Source: OLB6 sp964493635 (GTDB lineage Bacteria; Bacteroidota; Ignavibacteria; Kapaibacteriales; Kapaibacteriaceae). Taken from it: a stretch of 64,000 bases of DNA. Shown piece by piece: positions 43,168 to 53,353 of the stretch. Under the pieces are notes generated by a model, which saw nothing but the letters and a program-made list of their open reading frames with translations, had not been told where the DNA came from and did not search any database. The stretch lies in assembly GCA_964493635.1 (NCBI GenBank), contig CAZBOW010000001.1, positions 62,001-126,000 of the forward strand, in the 5' to 3' direction. Numbering within the stretch: position 1 is the first letter of the stretch; every line of letters begins with the position of its first letter. A program made the position numbers and the translations under genes.

Positions 43168-44880
43168 TCAAAGGTAGTCCGGATAGTTCTCACCAAGCCA
43201 CGTGTAGGCGGTTTTTACCACCGACTCCAAGCACGAGGGGTGAAACGGAGAGATCAAGCCCCCTGCCTCCACGATGCCCAAAAATGGCAGACTTCCTCCG
43301 ATGTCACAGATGCGAAGATAGTCAACGAATGCGGTATCCCCATCGGCCAGCGACTTCTGCCAGTACTGCAGGGCACAGGTCTGGGCCAGGGCATAGTCGA
43401 TGTAGTAGAACGGCGACTCTATAATATGACGCTGGAACTGCCACTGTCGACCCTCGCTGGCGACGGGAACGTCGGACGTATCGCGCCACGGCATATACAG
43501 AGCTTCAAGCTCCTTCCAATGGGCATTGCGTTCGGCAGGTGACACCTCCGGGTGTTCATAGACCCATTGCTGGAAGTGATCCACGGCACATCCATACGGC
43601 AGGAAGATCAGTGCCCCGGCCAAGTGGTAGAACTTGAACTTGTCGGTATTGGCACCAAAGAAGTGATGCATCCATGGCCAGGTGAGGAATTCCATACCCA
43701 TGGAATGAATCTCGCAGGCCTCGGCTGTGGGCCAGTGGTACTCCAGCACCGGTTGGGTACGGGACCGATAGGCTTGGAAGGCGTGACCGGCCTCGTGGGT
43801 GAGGACCTCCACGTCGTGCGTGGTTTTGTTGAAGTTGGCAAAGATGAAGGGGACGCCATAGGAGGGGAAGCTGGTGCAGTACCCGCCGGTGGCTTTGTTG
43901 TCGCGGGCATCCAGGTCCATCAGGTCACGATCAAGCATCAGCTGGAAGAACTCTGCCGTTTGCGGTGAGAGCTCCCGGTACATGGTGGTGGCCGCATCGA
44001 CAATGAAAGAACGCTCTCCCTCGGCAATGGGGTTGCCGTCGGCGAACATGAGTTTTTCGTCGTAGAGTGCCAACGATGCCTGGCCGAGTCGTCGAGCCTG
44101 TGCCTGTTTCAAGCGAGAAACCAACGGAACGACGTGGTCGATCACGCTCTTGCGGAAGGTGGCAACCTCGGCCGCACCATAGTCGACACGTCCGAACTCC
44201 ACGTAACGGAAGTCCACGTAATTGGCAAAGCCGAGTGCCTTCGCCTTCTTCGTTCGTAGTTGAACCAACTCGTGGTAGATCTCGTCAATGCGCTGAGCGT
44301 GTTCGCCTAAGAACGCATACTGTGCCTGCACGGCCTGCCGGCGAGTATCGCGATCCAGGTCGATGGCGAGCTTGCCGATCGTCGACAAATTATAGGTCTC
44401 TCCGTTGAGCTCAATCCGGGCCGAAGCGGTGATGTTGTTGTATTCCTCGCACAAGCGGGACTCTTCCACCATCAGCGGCTTGATTTCGGGTGTAAACACC
44501 CGCAGGGCTTGCTCCATCCGCGTCAGGAACAACGATCCGTATCGCTCCTCGATTGCTGGGCGATGCTCCGACGACACCAGCAACCGCTCAACCTGATTGT
44601 TCCAGTCCTGGATGTTGGGCGATTCGACATCGAAAAACTCTTTTTCGGCCTTCCAGACGGGATCTTTCACATTCTGGGTGTACCGCACTTCGGCCAGGCT
44701 GTGCATCGTGCTCACGTCAATGCGCATCTGGTTCCAGTCCGCTACAGCTTCGAGGCATGCTTCTGAACTCGCTGCAGTTTGCAGGCGCTCCTTGATCGCA
44801 TCAAGACCGGTACGGTAGGCCTCGAGGTTGGGGCGCTCATAGGGTAGGTCTGCAAAGGTTGTAAATGAGGCAAACGACAT
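43168..44880 (-). CDS. pepF: M3 family oligoendopeptidase
   Basis: A 570-residue cytoplasmic zinc metallopeptidase cleaving medium-size peptides. The active-site HExxH-type motif is HEAGH (Glu catalytic, both His zinc ligands), followed by the third-ligand helix EACEIHSMGMEF. The N-terminal helical domain covers residues 1-190. The chosen ATG at 44880 has GAGGAAC about 9 bases upstream; a TTG six bases earlier is less likely. It is the fourth gene after meaB, the M24 peptidase and the TPR gene, with only 24 bases from the latter. Confidence 0.93.
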   Translation of the reverse strand: MSFASFTTFADLPYERPNLEAYRTGLDAIKERLQTAASSEACLEAVADWNQMRIDVSTMHSLAEVRYTQNVKDPVWKAEKEFFDVESPNIQDWNNQVERLLVSSEHRPAIEERYGSLFLTRMEQALRVFTPEIKPLMVEESRLCEEYNNITASARIELNGETYNLSTIGKLAIDLDRDTRRQAVQAQYAFLGEHAQRIDEIYHELVQLRTKKAKALGFANYVDFRYVEFGRVDYGAAEVATFRKSVIDHVVPLVSRLKQAQARRLGQASLALYDEKLMFADGNPIAEGERSFIVDAATTMYRELSPQTAEFFQLMLDRDLMDLDARDNKATGGYCTSFPSYGVPFIFANFNKTTHDVEVLTHEAGHAFQAYRSRTQPVLEYHWPTAEACEIHSMGMEFLTWPWMHHFFGANTDKFKFYHLAGALIFLPYGCAVDHFQQWVYEHPEVSPAERNAHWKELEALYMPWRDTSDVPVASEGRQWQFQRHIIESPFYYIDYALAQTCALQYWQKSLADGDTAFVDYLRICDIGGSLPFLGIVEAGGLISPFHPSCLESVVKTAYTWLGENYPDYL

Positions 44881-44904
44881 ATTCAACGTTCCTCGGGGGA
44901 GTGG

Positions 44905-46704
44905 TCAATTAGCACGTAACCGGCGAATCCGATCGCGCGCCGTCGGGGCAAGAATACTCAACGGATACTGAACGAGAAGGGTGGTGAGTGCAGAAATCGC
45001 ATCCTCTGTTTGTCCACGACGCTCATCGATCTCCGCAACCAGGGCCAGCGCGCGATCGCCGACAAGGCTTTCAGGGATGCGGCTCAGCACCGGTTCCAGG
45101 ATGGTCAACGCCGAGGCGTCGTTGCCGGAACGAACGCTGAGCGTGGCTGCCGACACCCAACACAGGTCGGCAACATCCTTCGACGCCGTCGATTCGGCTG
45201 TGGTGGTGTAGATCCGAATCGCCGAGTCGATGCGCCGACTCTGGCGTGCAGCCAAGGCGCGGACCATCTGCTGTACGGCAACGGAGTCGTCCGAACGCAA
45301 CATCAGCAGGCCAAGGCGCTCCAGGGCGTCATTGGCAGCAACCGACGTCGGCTGCGACGCCAATACCGTGTACATTTCCATGGACTGCTCTGTGTTGCCG
45401 GCAAACAATTCCAAGTCGGCAAGCTGCAGTGTTGCGGCATCGGCGTACTCCCGCATGATGGCAGGGGCTGCCGCCGAAACGTCACGCAGCGGTCGCACCA
45501 CATCACGGGCTGCATCCGGCCGACCCGCTGCTACGTACAGCTCTGCTAACAGGAGGCGTCCGCGCGCGGCCGCCTCGGTGCCATTCCAGCGGTTGGTCAG
45601 TTGCGTCAGAACGTTGCGCGCTTCGTCGTGATCACCAAGGACGCCGTCGTACAGCTCGGCACATCGTAGCAGCGCATCGGCAGAAATCGGATGGCGGGGA
45701 TTGTCGGCGGCGATCGCTCGGTATCGGTCGATCATCATCTGGGCCGTGGCGGTCGACAGACTGTCGGCTTCCACGATGCGGCGGTCCAATGTTCGGGTGT
45801 AGGCGTAGGTTGCTGACAACGCCAGGGGGCCGCCGCCGTCGATAATGGTTTCGAGAGCACGCAGAGCTGCATCGTAGGCTGCGGCGGTCTGTGCCGTGGT
45901 TGCGCGATTGGCAAACTGCAGAAGGTCCTTGCCTTGGGCATGTCGTATGCGGTCGAGTTGTTCGGTCCGTTCGCGTGCACGGTCCCAGTTTCCAATCTCA
46001 CCATAGAACCAGGCTTGGACTTCCAGCATCTCTGGTGTATCTCCGGCCGACTCCAGCACGCGCTCGATCTGAGTCGTAGATGCTCCCTTGGCCAGCAGGG
46101 CCGATACACGTCCGATCACGATGACGAGTCTGCCGTGTTGCTGATACTCACGGAGGATCTCGCTCACAGCTTCGGGCACCTTGCCGGTAGCCCCATACAG
46201 ATCGGCCAACGGGAGGGCAAAGTCCGTGGATGTGCCGGAGAGCTCACGTGCAGCAAGGTAACTGGCGATTGCACGATCGTAGAGTCGGGCTGATTCCTGG
46301 TCTCGGGCAATCTGTGCAACCAGGCCTGGCTGATCCTTGGTTGAGGTGACGCGTCGGGCTTCATTCCACCAGTGATCAGCCTGAGAGAGTGTTCCGAGAA
46401 GGGCAGCAGTCCTGGCTGCTACCATTGCTGCGGTACTCGATGGTTGCCGTGCAAACTCCGCCTCGGCAATGGGGTAGAGTGCGCTGTACTGTTCCAGGGC
46501 TGTTAATGTGCGAGCAATACCGTCGAACACCGCCGATGTTCGGTGGCCACCTTCATAGACGTCCAGATAGATCCGGGCCGCATTGCGGTAATCGCCAGAC
46601 TGCTCGTAGACGCGCGCCATACGCAGCTGATCAGATACCTGACCCCATGCCGTGATTGCGGCGCACAGAATCACACCCATGCAGACCAGGCCGTATCGCA
46701 CCAT
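44905..46704 (-). CDS. Exported tetratricopeptide-repeat protein
   Basis: A 599-residue protein with a signal peptide (YGLVCMGVILCAAITAWGQ) and helical TPR-like repeats over the whole length (for example YEQSGDYRNAARIYLDVYEGG and CAELYDGVLGDHDEARNVL). No catalytic motif is seen. It probably acts as a periplasmic scaffold or assembly factor, perhaps for T9SS or envelope proteins. The start ATG at 46704 overlaps the M24 stop as TAATG; a longer frame to 46716 exists. It is one of four coupled genes. Confidence 0.85.
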   Translation of the reverse strand: MVRYGLVCMGVILCAAITAWGQVSDQLRMARVYEQSGDYRNAARIYLDVYEGGHRTSAVFDGIARTLTALEQYSALYPIAEAEFARQPSSTAAMVAARTAALLGTLSQADHWWNEARRVTSTKDQPGLVAQIARDQESARLYDRAIASYLAARELSGTSTDFALPLADLYGATGKVPEAVSEILREYQQHGRLVIVIGRVSALLAKGASTTQIERVLESAGDTPEMLEVQAWFYGEIGNWDRARERTEQLDRIRHAQGKDLLQFANRATTAQTAAAYDAALRALETIIDGGGPLALSATYAYTRTLDRRIVEADSLSTATAQMMIDRYRAIAADNPRHPISADALLRCAELYDGVLGDHDEARNVLTQLTNRWNGTEAAARGRLLLAELYVAAGRPDAARDVVRPLRDVSAAAPAIMREYADAATLQLADLELFAGNTEQSMEMYTVLASQPTSVAANDALERLGLLMLRSDDSVAVQQMVRALAARQSRRIDSAIRIYTTTAESTASKDVADLCWVSAATLSVRSGNDASALTILEPVLSRIPESLVGDRALALVAEIDERRGQTEDAISALTTLLVQYPLSILAPTARDRIRRLRAN

Positions 46705-47900
46705 TACACGTCCCACTCGGTTGCCAACAGTGGAATCATACGTGTTTGTAGGGGGCTCGACGGGACGTCTACGGTGCCATCGCTCTGAACGATAACGTCG
46801 ATTTCCGTACGCAGACCCACCACGCCAGGAATGTAGACACCCGGCTCAATGGAAAAACTTGTACCGGGAAGCACCAGTCGCGTGTCCTGGGTTTCGTAGT
46901 CATCCATGTTCGTGCCCGGTCCGTGGGTTACGGTGGTGATGTTATGTCCCGTGCGGTGGATGAAGTAGTGGCCCAGGCCAGCATGGTCGACCACAGAGCG
47001 TGCTGCGCGGTCAACCTCGAAGCCTGCCACGTTCTGGCCGGCGGCACATCGGCTGGTGACAAGGTCCAAGGCGGCATCGCGTGCGCGCAGGATCACGTCG
47101 AACGTACTGGCGATGTCCTCAGGAACGCGATCGGCTGTATATCCCACCCATGTCAGGTCGGCGTAAACGGACCCGGGGGCGTCGTACTTAGCCCAGGCGT
47201 CAATCAATACCACCATGCTCGAGCCGATCATCGACGACTGGGTAAACGATGGCGCATAGTGAGGGTTGGCAGCATTCGGACCGATGGCAACGATCGGAGC
47301 TGCGTCTGTGATCATGCCGCGCACGGCGAATTGTTCAAGGATGTACTGTTGTACGTCCAACTCGGACACCGGTTCGGCATTGTGCAGGCGTGTGGCGATC
47401 AGCCGGAAGGCATCGATGATTACCGCTCGAAGCTCGGCGCCAGCGAGGGCGGCACCCGCACGCTGCTGATCGGTGAGTACGGCCGTGAACTGTTGCGCAA
47501 GATTCGCCGAACTCACCACGTTGACGCCCAAGGAGCGCACGTGCTCGATCGTACCAGCATCCACATACGAGGTTACCGGTAGAGCATTCATGGGTGAATA
47601 TTCCATCGCCACCGTCTCGTAGGTACCAAGAACGGTGCGCAGCACGGCGTCGTACTCCTGATAGGTGGCGTAGGTGTGCTCGACGGCCTCCACATGGGCA
47701 AGCGTGTGGGTCTCCAACTTGTGGACGACCTTTTGGATCCGACCATGTGCCGGGATCACAACCAGCCATCGGCGTGTGCAGTGCGTTTCGGCGTCTAGAT
47801 CCAGCATATGCCAGGCAAGGGGATTCGACTTCCGAAAGTCATACAGCACCCAAGCGTCGATTCCGGCATGTGATGCTACCGCTCGTTGAAGATGGTTCAT
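46704..47900 (-). CDS. M24 metallopeptidase (Xaa-Pro aminopeptidase-like)
   Basis: A 398-residue pita-bread-fold peptidase. The N-terminal half is the creatinase-like domain, and the C-terminal half binds two metals through Asp in LIDAWAKYD and ADLTWVG, His in FIHRTGHNITT and Glu in SIEPGVYIPG and RTEIDVIV. It removes N-terminal residues before proline or acts as a dipeptidase. The start ATG overlaps the meaB stop (ATGA) and its own stop overlaps the TPR gene, so all are coupled. Confidence 0.9.
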   Translation of the reverse strand: MNHLQRAVASHAGIDAWVLYDFRKSNPLAWHMLDLDAETHCTRRWLVVIPAHGRIQKVVHKLETHTLAHVEAVEHTYATYQEYDAVLRTVLGTYETVAMEYSPMNALPVTSYVDAGTIEHVRSLGVNVVSSANLAQQFTAVLTDQQRAGAALAGAELRAVIIDAFRLIATRLHNAEPVSELDVQQYILEQFAVRGMITDAAPIVAIGPNAANPHYAPSFTQSSMIGSSMVVLIDAWAKYDAPGSVYADLTWVGYTADRVPEDIASTFDVILRARDAALDLVTSRCAAGQNVAGFEVDRAARSVVDHAGLGHYFIHRTGHNITTVTHGPGTNMDDYETQDTRLVLPGTSFSIEPGVYIPGVVGLRTEIDVIVQSDGTVDVPSSPLQTRMIPLLATEWDV

Positions 47901-48919
47901 GGGGAAGGATTCTGCGGTGAAACGTCGGTGACGGTGATGTGCATGTGATCCAGCAGTTGGAGAACAGCGGTCGTAGGAGGGAGCCCCTCTTCGTCAACAC
48001 GCTGTTGGACGTGGCGAACTCGGTCGGCCATGTGAACGGCCGAAAGCACCTGCTCACTGATGCGCCGCTGCAGCAGCGTTGTAAACGCCGAACGCCGTTG
48101 CAGCGCGCGCCGAGCGTCGATTGCCGCTGCGCGCTCGGGAGCAAAAAACGCATCAAGGACGTCCAAAAACTCCCGCAGACCTCCCTCCGCAACGGCACTG
48201 ACTGCAAGAACGGGAGTGTTCCAATCCGGGGTGGATGGCTGCAACAACTGCAAGGCAGAGCGATACAGATGACACGCCCGATCCGATGCCCCCGTATCGA
48301 GATCACGCTTGGTTACCAGAACACCGTCGGCGACCTCCATGATACCGCGTTTGATCCCCTGAAGATCGTCTCCGGCTGTTGGGAGTACTAACAGCCAGAA
48401 TGCATCAACAAGGAGGGATGCTTCGATTTCAGATTGGCCAACGCCTACCGTTTCGACGATGATCGTGTCGAATCCAGCGGCTTCACACAGGGTGATAGCG
48501 TCGCGCGTTGCCTCGGCGGTTCCACCCAGTGCGTCGCGCGCCGGGGACGGACGCACAAAGGCGTCGTCGTGCACGGCAAGACGTGGCATGCGCATCTTAT
48601 CGCCCAGAATACTGCCGCCGGTTCGTCGGCTTGATGGATCAACGGCCAGCACAGCAACACGATGACGACGATGGATGAGCTCCAGACCTACCTGTTCCAT
48701 GAGCGTACTCTTTCCAACGCCGGGTGCACCGGTGAGGCACATCCGGCGCGTGGGCCGATCAATCGATGCCGATGCCAGCTCGACAACCTCGGCCGCACGC
48801 CGACGATCGGCGCTGGCGGTGCTCTCCACGAGGGAGAGCGCCAGAGATAGGGCACGACGATTTCCATTGCGGACGTCGCGAACCAGTGTTGCCGCTGACA
48901 GAGGACGATCCTGACTCAT
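47897..48919 (-). CDS. meaB: MeaB/ArgK-type G3E GTPase
   Basis: A 340-residue GTPase that loads and protects the cobalamin cofactor of methylmalonyl-CoA mutase. The P-loop is GAPGVGKST, with the family segment DPSSRRTGGSILGDKMRM and the base-specificity motif TKRD in LVTKRDLD. The mutase itself is not adjacent in this window, so the partner must be elsewhere, or this member chaperones another B12 mutase. The start ATG at 48919 gives the full N-terminal helical arm. Confidence 0.93.
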   Translation of the reverse strand: MSQDRPLSAATLVRDVRNGNRRALSLALSLVESTASADRRRAAEVVELASASIDRPTRRMCLTGAPGVGKSTLMEQVGLELIHRRHRVAVLAVDPSSRRTGGSILGDKMRMPRLAVHDDAFVRPSPARDALGGTAEATRDAITLCEAAGFDTIIVETVGVGQSEIEASLLVDAFWLLVLPTAGDDLQGIKRGIMEVADGVLVTKRDLDTGASDRACHLYRSALQLLQPSTPDWNTPVLAVSAVAEGGLREFLDVLDAFFAPERAAAIDARRALQRRSAFTTLLQRRISEQVLSAVHMADRVRHVQQRVDEEGLPPTTAVLQLLDHMHITVTDVSPQNPSP

Positions 48920-48941
48920 GGTACCGTGCTATCCTACTGGG

Positions 48942-50774
48942 CTATTCTACTGTGACGCTTTTGGCAAGATTACGCGGCATGTCCACGTTGCAACCTCGCT
49001 CAACGGCGATGTAGTAGGCCAGTAACTGAAGTGGAATCGAGGCCAAGATCGGAGCCAACATTGGAAGGGTAGCCGGAATGCGGATCACATGATCGGCAAG
49101 GCGATCAATGTGGTGGTCGCCGTCGTTGGCAATGGCAATGACAGTTCCTCGCCGTGCCTTGACCTCTTCGATGTTGGAGAGGACCTTGTCGTACGTTTCG
49201 TCCTTGGTTGCGATGAACACCACGGGCATGTGTTCGTCGATCAGCGCAATGGGACCATGCTTCATCTCGGCGGCCGGATACCCTTCGGCATGGATGTAGG
49301 AGATCTCCTTGAGCTTCAAGGCACCCTCAAGGGCAGCAGGGAACTGGTAGCCTCGGCCCAGATAGAGAAAGTTCGTTGCGCCGGCGTACTGTCGGGCGAT
49401 CTGGGCAATGCTGTCAGCCTGATCCAGAATCGAGCGGATCTGGTCGGGGATCGCCGCCATGCCCTGAGCCAGCTCACGTCCGTATTCGGCCGTGAGGTCG
49501 CGCATTCTACCCATGTACAACGCAAATTGGGTCAGGATGCAGAGCTGCGACGTGAACGCCTTGGTGGAGGCAACGCCGATCTCCGGCCCAGCATGCAGAT
49601 ACACGCCGGCGTCGGTCTCGCGTGCAATGGTTGATCCCACCACGTTCACCATTCCCAGGACCGTAGCCCCTTTCAGCTTGGCTTCGCGAATGGCTGCCAG
49701 GGTGTCGGCCGTTTCACCACTCTGCGAGATGGCAATCACGATGTCGTCGGGGTAAATAATCGGATTGCGGTACCGGAACTCGCTGGCATATTCGACTTCC
49801 ACTGGAACACGGGCAAGTTGCTCGATGAGGTACTCACCCACGAGTGCAGCATGCCAACTGGTGCCGCAAGCTGTGATGATGATCCGTTGAGCAGTGCGAA
49901 GTTTCTCCTGGACCTTGGCCAGGCCACCGAGTCGGACATTACCCTCATCCACCAGGAGACGCCCACGAAAGCCGTCATGGAAGGTGATGGGCTGCTCGTA
50001 GATCTCCTTGAGCATAAAGTGTTCGAAACCACCTTTTTCGATCTCATCCAGCTCGAAGGAAATCTCTTCGATCACCGAATGCGTTTCCTCGTTGGCAATG
50101 GTCTTTGTTGTAAAGCCATCCCGTGTCAGGACAGCCATTTCGTTCTCTTGGAGATACACCACCTGCCGGGTGTGGGCGATAATCGCCGCAGCATCCGAAG
50201 CAACGACGTACTCATCTTGACCGACACCGAGAATCAGGGGACTTCCGCGGCGGGCAGCGATAAGCTGATCCGGTTCGTGCGTGCTGGCGACCACGATACC
50301 AAAGGTTCCGTCGACTTCCTGCAGCGCTGTCTGGACGGCGTGCTCAAGATTTCCCAAGCTGTCGTAGAGCATGCCAATGAACACCGCTAGAACCTCGGAG
50401 TCGGTTTCCGACGACACGGTATAACCAGCGTTGATCAGCTTCTTTTTGATTGTGAGGTAGTTCTCAATGATCCCATTGTGGACCAGGGCAATCGACCCGT
50501 CGTTGTTCGTATGAGGATGGGCATTGACGTCGTTTGGTAAGCCATGTGTTGCCCACCGCGTATGGCCAACGCCCACCGTACCGGTCAAGTGCGACAGGTC
50601 GACACTTTTCTCCAAATCCACAACGCGACCGGCCTTTTTATGGATGGTCAGGTGTTCAGAGTCGATAATACAGATGCCGGCAGAGTCGTACCCGCGGTAT
50701 TCGAGGCGTTTGAGTCCGCTCAGGATCAGGGGTGATGCTTTCTTTGGCCCAACGTAGCCAACGATACCACACAT
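48942..50774 (-). CDS. glmS: Glutamine--fructose-6-phosphate aminotransferase (isomerising)
   Basis: A 610-residue enzyme making glucosamine-6-phosphate, the first step of UDP-GlcNAc and hence peptidoglycan and lipopolysaccharide synthesis. The N-terminal Cys2 nucleophile of the glutaminase (MCGIVGYVG) fixes the start at 50774, despite the frame running further upstream. GTCGTS-type sugar-phosphate loop is seen as ITACGTSWHAALVGEY and SQSGETADT, and the C-terminus is the conserved MPRNLAKSVTVE. A TACCTTTG promoter box lies 26 bases upstream. No glmS ribozyme is visible in the short leader. Confidence 0.96.
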   Translation of the reverse strand: MCGIVGYVGPKKASPLILSGLKRLEYRGYDSAGICIIDSEHLTIHKKAGRVVDLEKSVDLSHLTGTVGVGHTRWATHGLPNDVNAHPHTNNDGSIALVHNGIIENYLTIKKKLINAGYTVSSETDSEVLAVFIGMLYDSLGNLEHAVQTALQEVDGTFGIVVASTHEPDQLIAARRGSPLILGVGQDEYVVASDAAAIIAHTRQVVYLQENEMAVLTRDGFTTKTIANEETHSVIEEISFELDEIEKGGFEHFMLKEIYEQPITFHDGFRGRLLVDEGNVRLGGLAKVQEKLRTAQRIIITACGTSWHAALVGEYLIEQLARVPVEVEYASEFRYRNPIIYPDDIVIAISQSGETADTLAAIREAKLKGATVLGMVNVVGSTIARETDAGVYLHAGPEIGVASTKAFTSQLCILTQFALYMGRMRDLTAEYGRELAQGMAAIPDQIRSILDQADSIAQIARQYAGATNFLYLGRGYQFPAALEGALKLKEISYIHAEGYPAAEMKHGPIALIDEHMPVVFIATKDETYDKVLSNIEEVKARRGTVIAIANDGDHHIDRLADHVIRIPATLPMLAPILASIPLQLLAYYIAVERGCNVDMPRNLAKSVTVE

Positions 50775-50800
50775 AATTGCAGTCCCGGTAATGAGTGGGG

Positions 50801-50808
50801 CAAAGGTA
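50801..50808 (-). promoter_or_regulatory. TACCTTTG promoter box for glmS
   Basis: The minus strand matches TAnnTTTG in the 62-bp gap after the LptD stop, 26 bases before the glmS ATG. The identical octamer is found before the ferredoxin gene. Confidence 0.5.
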
Positions 50809-50836
50809 CGAACGACGGGTCTGGGAATTGTGGTCG

Positions 50837-53353
50837 TCAGCGGTACAACGGCGTACTCTGCTTTGGAATCACCAGCCCCTGCAGTTGTGGTGCCGCTGCC
50901 GAGAAACGCAGGAAGAAGCCCTGGTTGAATCCCGTTGGAACCCAGTTCAACGATAGATTCCAGCAGTGAATACGTTTGGTGATGTCGATGATCGGTGAGT
51001 TGATCGAGCCTGTCAGCAGGTCTATACTCCCGCGCGCCGTGACGTCGACTGTTTCTGTTAAGGAGATCGATCCACGGATTGATACCAACAGTGATTGGAA
51101 GGTCGTTTCCGGATTCGGCGCATTCATGGAGTAGGTCAGATTTATGCTCACGTCCCACGGCATCACCACCGGCGACCATCCCGGAGTGCGCTCACCAAAG
51201 ATATCGGCCTCGGTGACTTCCGTGTTCAAGCGCTCACCGAATCGGCTCTGAAGGTCTTGGGAGGGGGCCTCGGGTGCGGTGGTATCCTGCACGATCGTGC
51301 GCTCGCTAAAGGAAACACCTTGGCTGCTGAACCGCGAACCAAGATTAACCGTGACGTTGGTGAGCCTTCCCACGCCACTGCCGGATTCGAGGTAGGTGGT
51401 ATTGATCGTGCGCCATGTGCGCAGACCGGTGGCCGGATCGGTTCCAAGGACCTGCGTGTAGGGGTTCAGGGTACCGCTGAGATTGAACTCCAAGGCTTCC
51501 AGCACAGGCGTGCGGAGTCCCACGGTGATCGGGGCCAGACGCAGCGAGTCGGCGGCAAGGTTGTAGGATGTTGCCACGTTGAACGTAAGGAGGTCAATCG
51601 GTTTGACAACAGCGGTGTCGTTGGCCGGCATCGGTTTGATCGAGATCTTGTTGAGCACACTCAAACTCAGCAAGGCCTGCTGTTGGGAATTGGCCAAACT
51701 GCCAGCGGGGCCGAAACGACGGTAGGTCACCGTCTGGCCAGTGATGGGGCTGACGTACTGACCGAAGAACCCAAGGGACGGATCGGTCTGGTCGGGAGCA
51801 AATCGCAACCCCACAACCGGCTGCAGGGTATGCCGAATCGCACCAATTCCCAGCATCCGGGGATAGGCCGTGCCGTAGAGGAAGGTACTGGCGCTGATGC
51901 CAGCACTGTAGGTGTACTCGCGGAAAAATCCGGCTTCCCGTTCCGTGCGGACCGTCGAGTCGACGGGATCCACCGTTTGTGCGAAGCGCTGCAGGTACCA
52001 GTTTTCCGAGTAGGAGATCGTAGGCTGGAGGGTCACATAGCCCAGCTTCGGAGTCACCGTGATGGTGGGTCGGTGCTCGATGACGGTGTATTCAGATATC
52101 GCAAAGGCGCCGCTGTCCGCGGCGCGCTGCGCCGCATACTGGTAGCGTCCCGTTAGACGATACGTGGCCGTAAGGTCGCGAAGCCAATGCTGGCCGCTGA
52201 TGGCCGAGCGAAGAGGAAAGAACTGCGGCACCCCAAAGGACAACGACGGAGCCTCCGTGACGGCCCCAGTAATGATGTTCTGATCGCGAATGTAGTTGGC
52301 GTTGAATGTGGTGCCGTTGAAGAATGTCCGTTGGTACGAGGCGGTCGATCGTGCGTTCTGCTGCAACCGATCCACCGGGTTCAATGCCGTGTTCTGAAAC
52401 AACCGCTGCGTTGTGAACTGCAATTGCGCCGCAATGGTTTCGTTCGGTCGGAGCTGCTGTTGATGGTTCACCGTCAGGCCAACGTTCAGCTGGTAGGGGT
52501 CGTCCACATTGAATCTCGTATAGCCAAAGCGAATCTCGGCCGATCCGCTAAGTTGATCTCGCACGTTCCATTGCGAACGATGAAAGAGCGTGAAGCCACC
52601 CTTTGTTGTGATGTCGGCCGTGAGCTCTGTATCGAAGTAATCGCTTACGGCGAAGTAATACCCCAAGTTCTGAAGAACCACGCCGCGATCCGACGTCACC
52701 AGTGGGGAGGGCATGATCAAGCCGGACCGACGTCCGCGCTCCAGCGAGACAAACAGACCAAAGGGGAGTGCGAACACCGGAAGGTCCTCGACATACCAGA
52801 TCACCGGATCAAGAAATAGCCGGTCGTCGACCACCACCTTCATCCGCGGGGCATTGAAGTAGAAGTGCGGGTGGGGAGCATCACAGGTGGTAAAACACCC
52901 CTGCTCGATGTAGGCCACGCTATCACCGGCACGCTTAATGGATTCCCCGTAGTAAAAGCCCCCTTCCACCGATGTTTCACCCGTTGTGACCCGTCCTCGC
53001 TCCGTGGTAAAGTTGTACGTCATCGACGCGCCGGCAAACTCTTGACCTGCGTCGCGAAACATTGGGAAACCACGAACGGTACCTGCGGAGTCCCGGGAGC
53101 CGGTGGCCGATAGTGTCGAGGAGCCAAAGTCCACGTCGATCACGTTGGCGCGAATCTCTTGCTGACCGTACTGAATCGAGGCGTCACCGCGCAGCTGTAG
53201 TTGCCGTGTCCGAACGCGCAGGCGGGCTGAATCTTTGGCGTTGATCACGATGATGGTATCGGCTGTCGACGCAACTACGGCTGACGAGGTCACCGATAGC
53301 ATCACCAGCACCATCATGGCAATCGCCAGCGCTGCAGCCACCTTGAACGTCAC
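50837..53353 (-). CDS. lptD: LPS-assembly protein LptD-like outer-membrane barrel
   Basis: An 838-residue outer-membrane protein inserting lipopolysaccharide in the outer leaflet. After a signal peptide (IAMMVLVMLSVTSSAVVA) there is an OstA-like beta-jellyroll domain (QLQLRGDASIQYGQQEIRA), with a Cys pair in EQGCFTTCDAPHPH, the LptD linker YVEDLPVFALPFGLF, and a long barrel. It works with LptE and the Lpt ATPase, which are not in this window. The GTG start at 53353 forms a GTGA overlap with the stop of the LolA-like gene, so the two outer-membrane biogenesis genes are coupled. Confidence 0.88.
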   Translation of the reverse strand: MTFKVAAALAIAMMVLVMLSVTSSAVVASTADTIIVINAKDSARLRVRTRQLQLRGDASIQYGQQEIRANVIDVDFGSSTLSATGSRDSAGTVRGFPMFRDAGQEFAGASMTYNFTTERGRVTTGETSVEGGFYYGESIKRAGDSVAYIEQGCFTTCDAPHPHFYFNAPRMKVVVDDRLFLDPVIWYVEDLPVFALPFGLFVSLERGRRSGLIMPSPLVTSDRGVVLQNLGYYFAVSDYFDTELTADITTKGGFTLFHRSQWNVRDQLSGSAEIRFGYTRFNVDDPYQLNVGLTVNHQQQLRPNETIAAQLQFTTQRLFQNTALNPVDRLQQNARSTASYQRTFFNGTTFNANYIRDQNIITGAVTEAPSLSFGVPQFFPLRSAISGQHWLRDLTATYRLTGRYQYAAQRAADSGAFAISEYTVIEHRPTITVTPKLGYVTLQPTISYSENWYLQRFAQTVDPVDSTVRTEREAGFFREYTYSAGISASTFLYGTAYPRMLGIGAIRHTLQPVVGLRFAPDQTDPSLGFFGQYVSPITGQTVTYRRFGPAGSLANSQQQALLSLSVLNKISIKPMPANDTAVVKPIDLLTFNVATSYNLAADSLRLAPITVGLRTPVLEALEFNLSGTLNPYTQVLGTDPATGLRTWRTINTTYLESGSGVGRLTNVTVNLGSRFSSQGVSFSERTIVQDTTAPEAPSQDLQSRFGERLNTEVTEADIFGERTPGWSPVVMPWDVSINLTYSMNAPNPETTFQSLLVSIRGSISLTETVDVTARGSIDLLTGSINSPIIDITKRIHCWNLSLNWVPTGFNQGFFLRFSAAAPQLQGLVIPKQSTPLYR

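Noticed and set aside
50775..50836. glmS ribozyme or riboswitch in the glmS leader
   Set aside because: The leader is about 20-30 bases from the promoter box, much too short for a glmS ribozyme.
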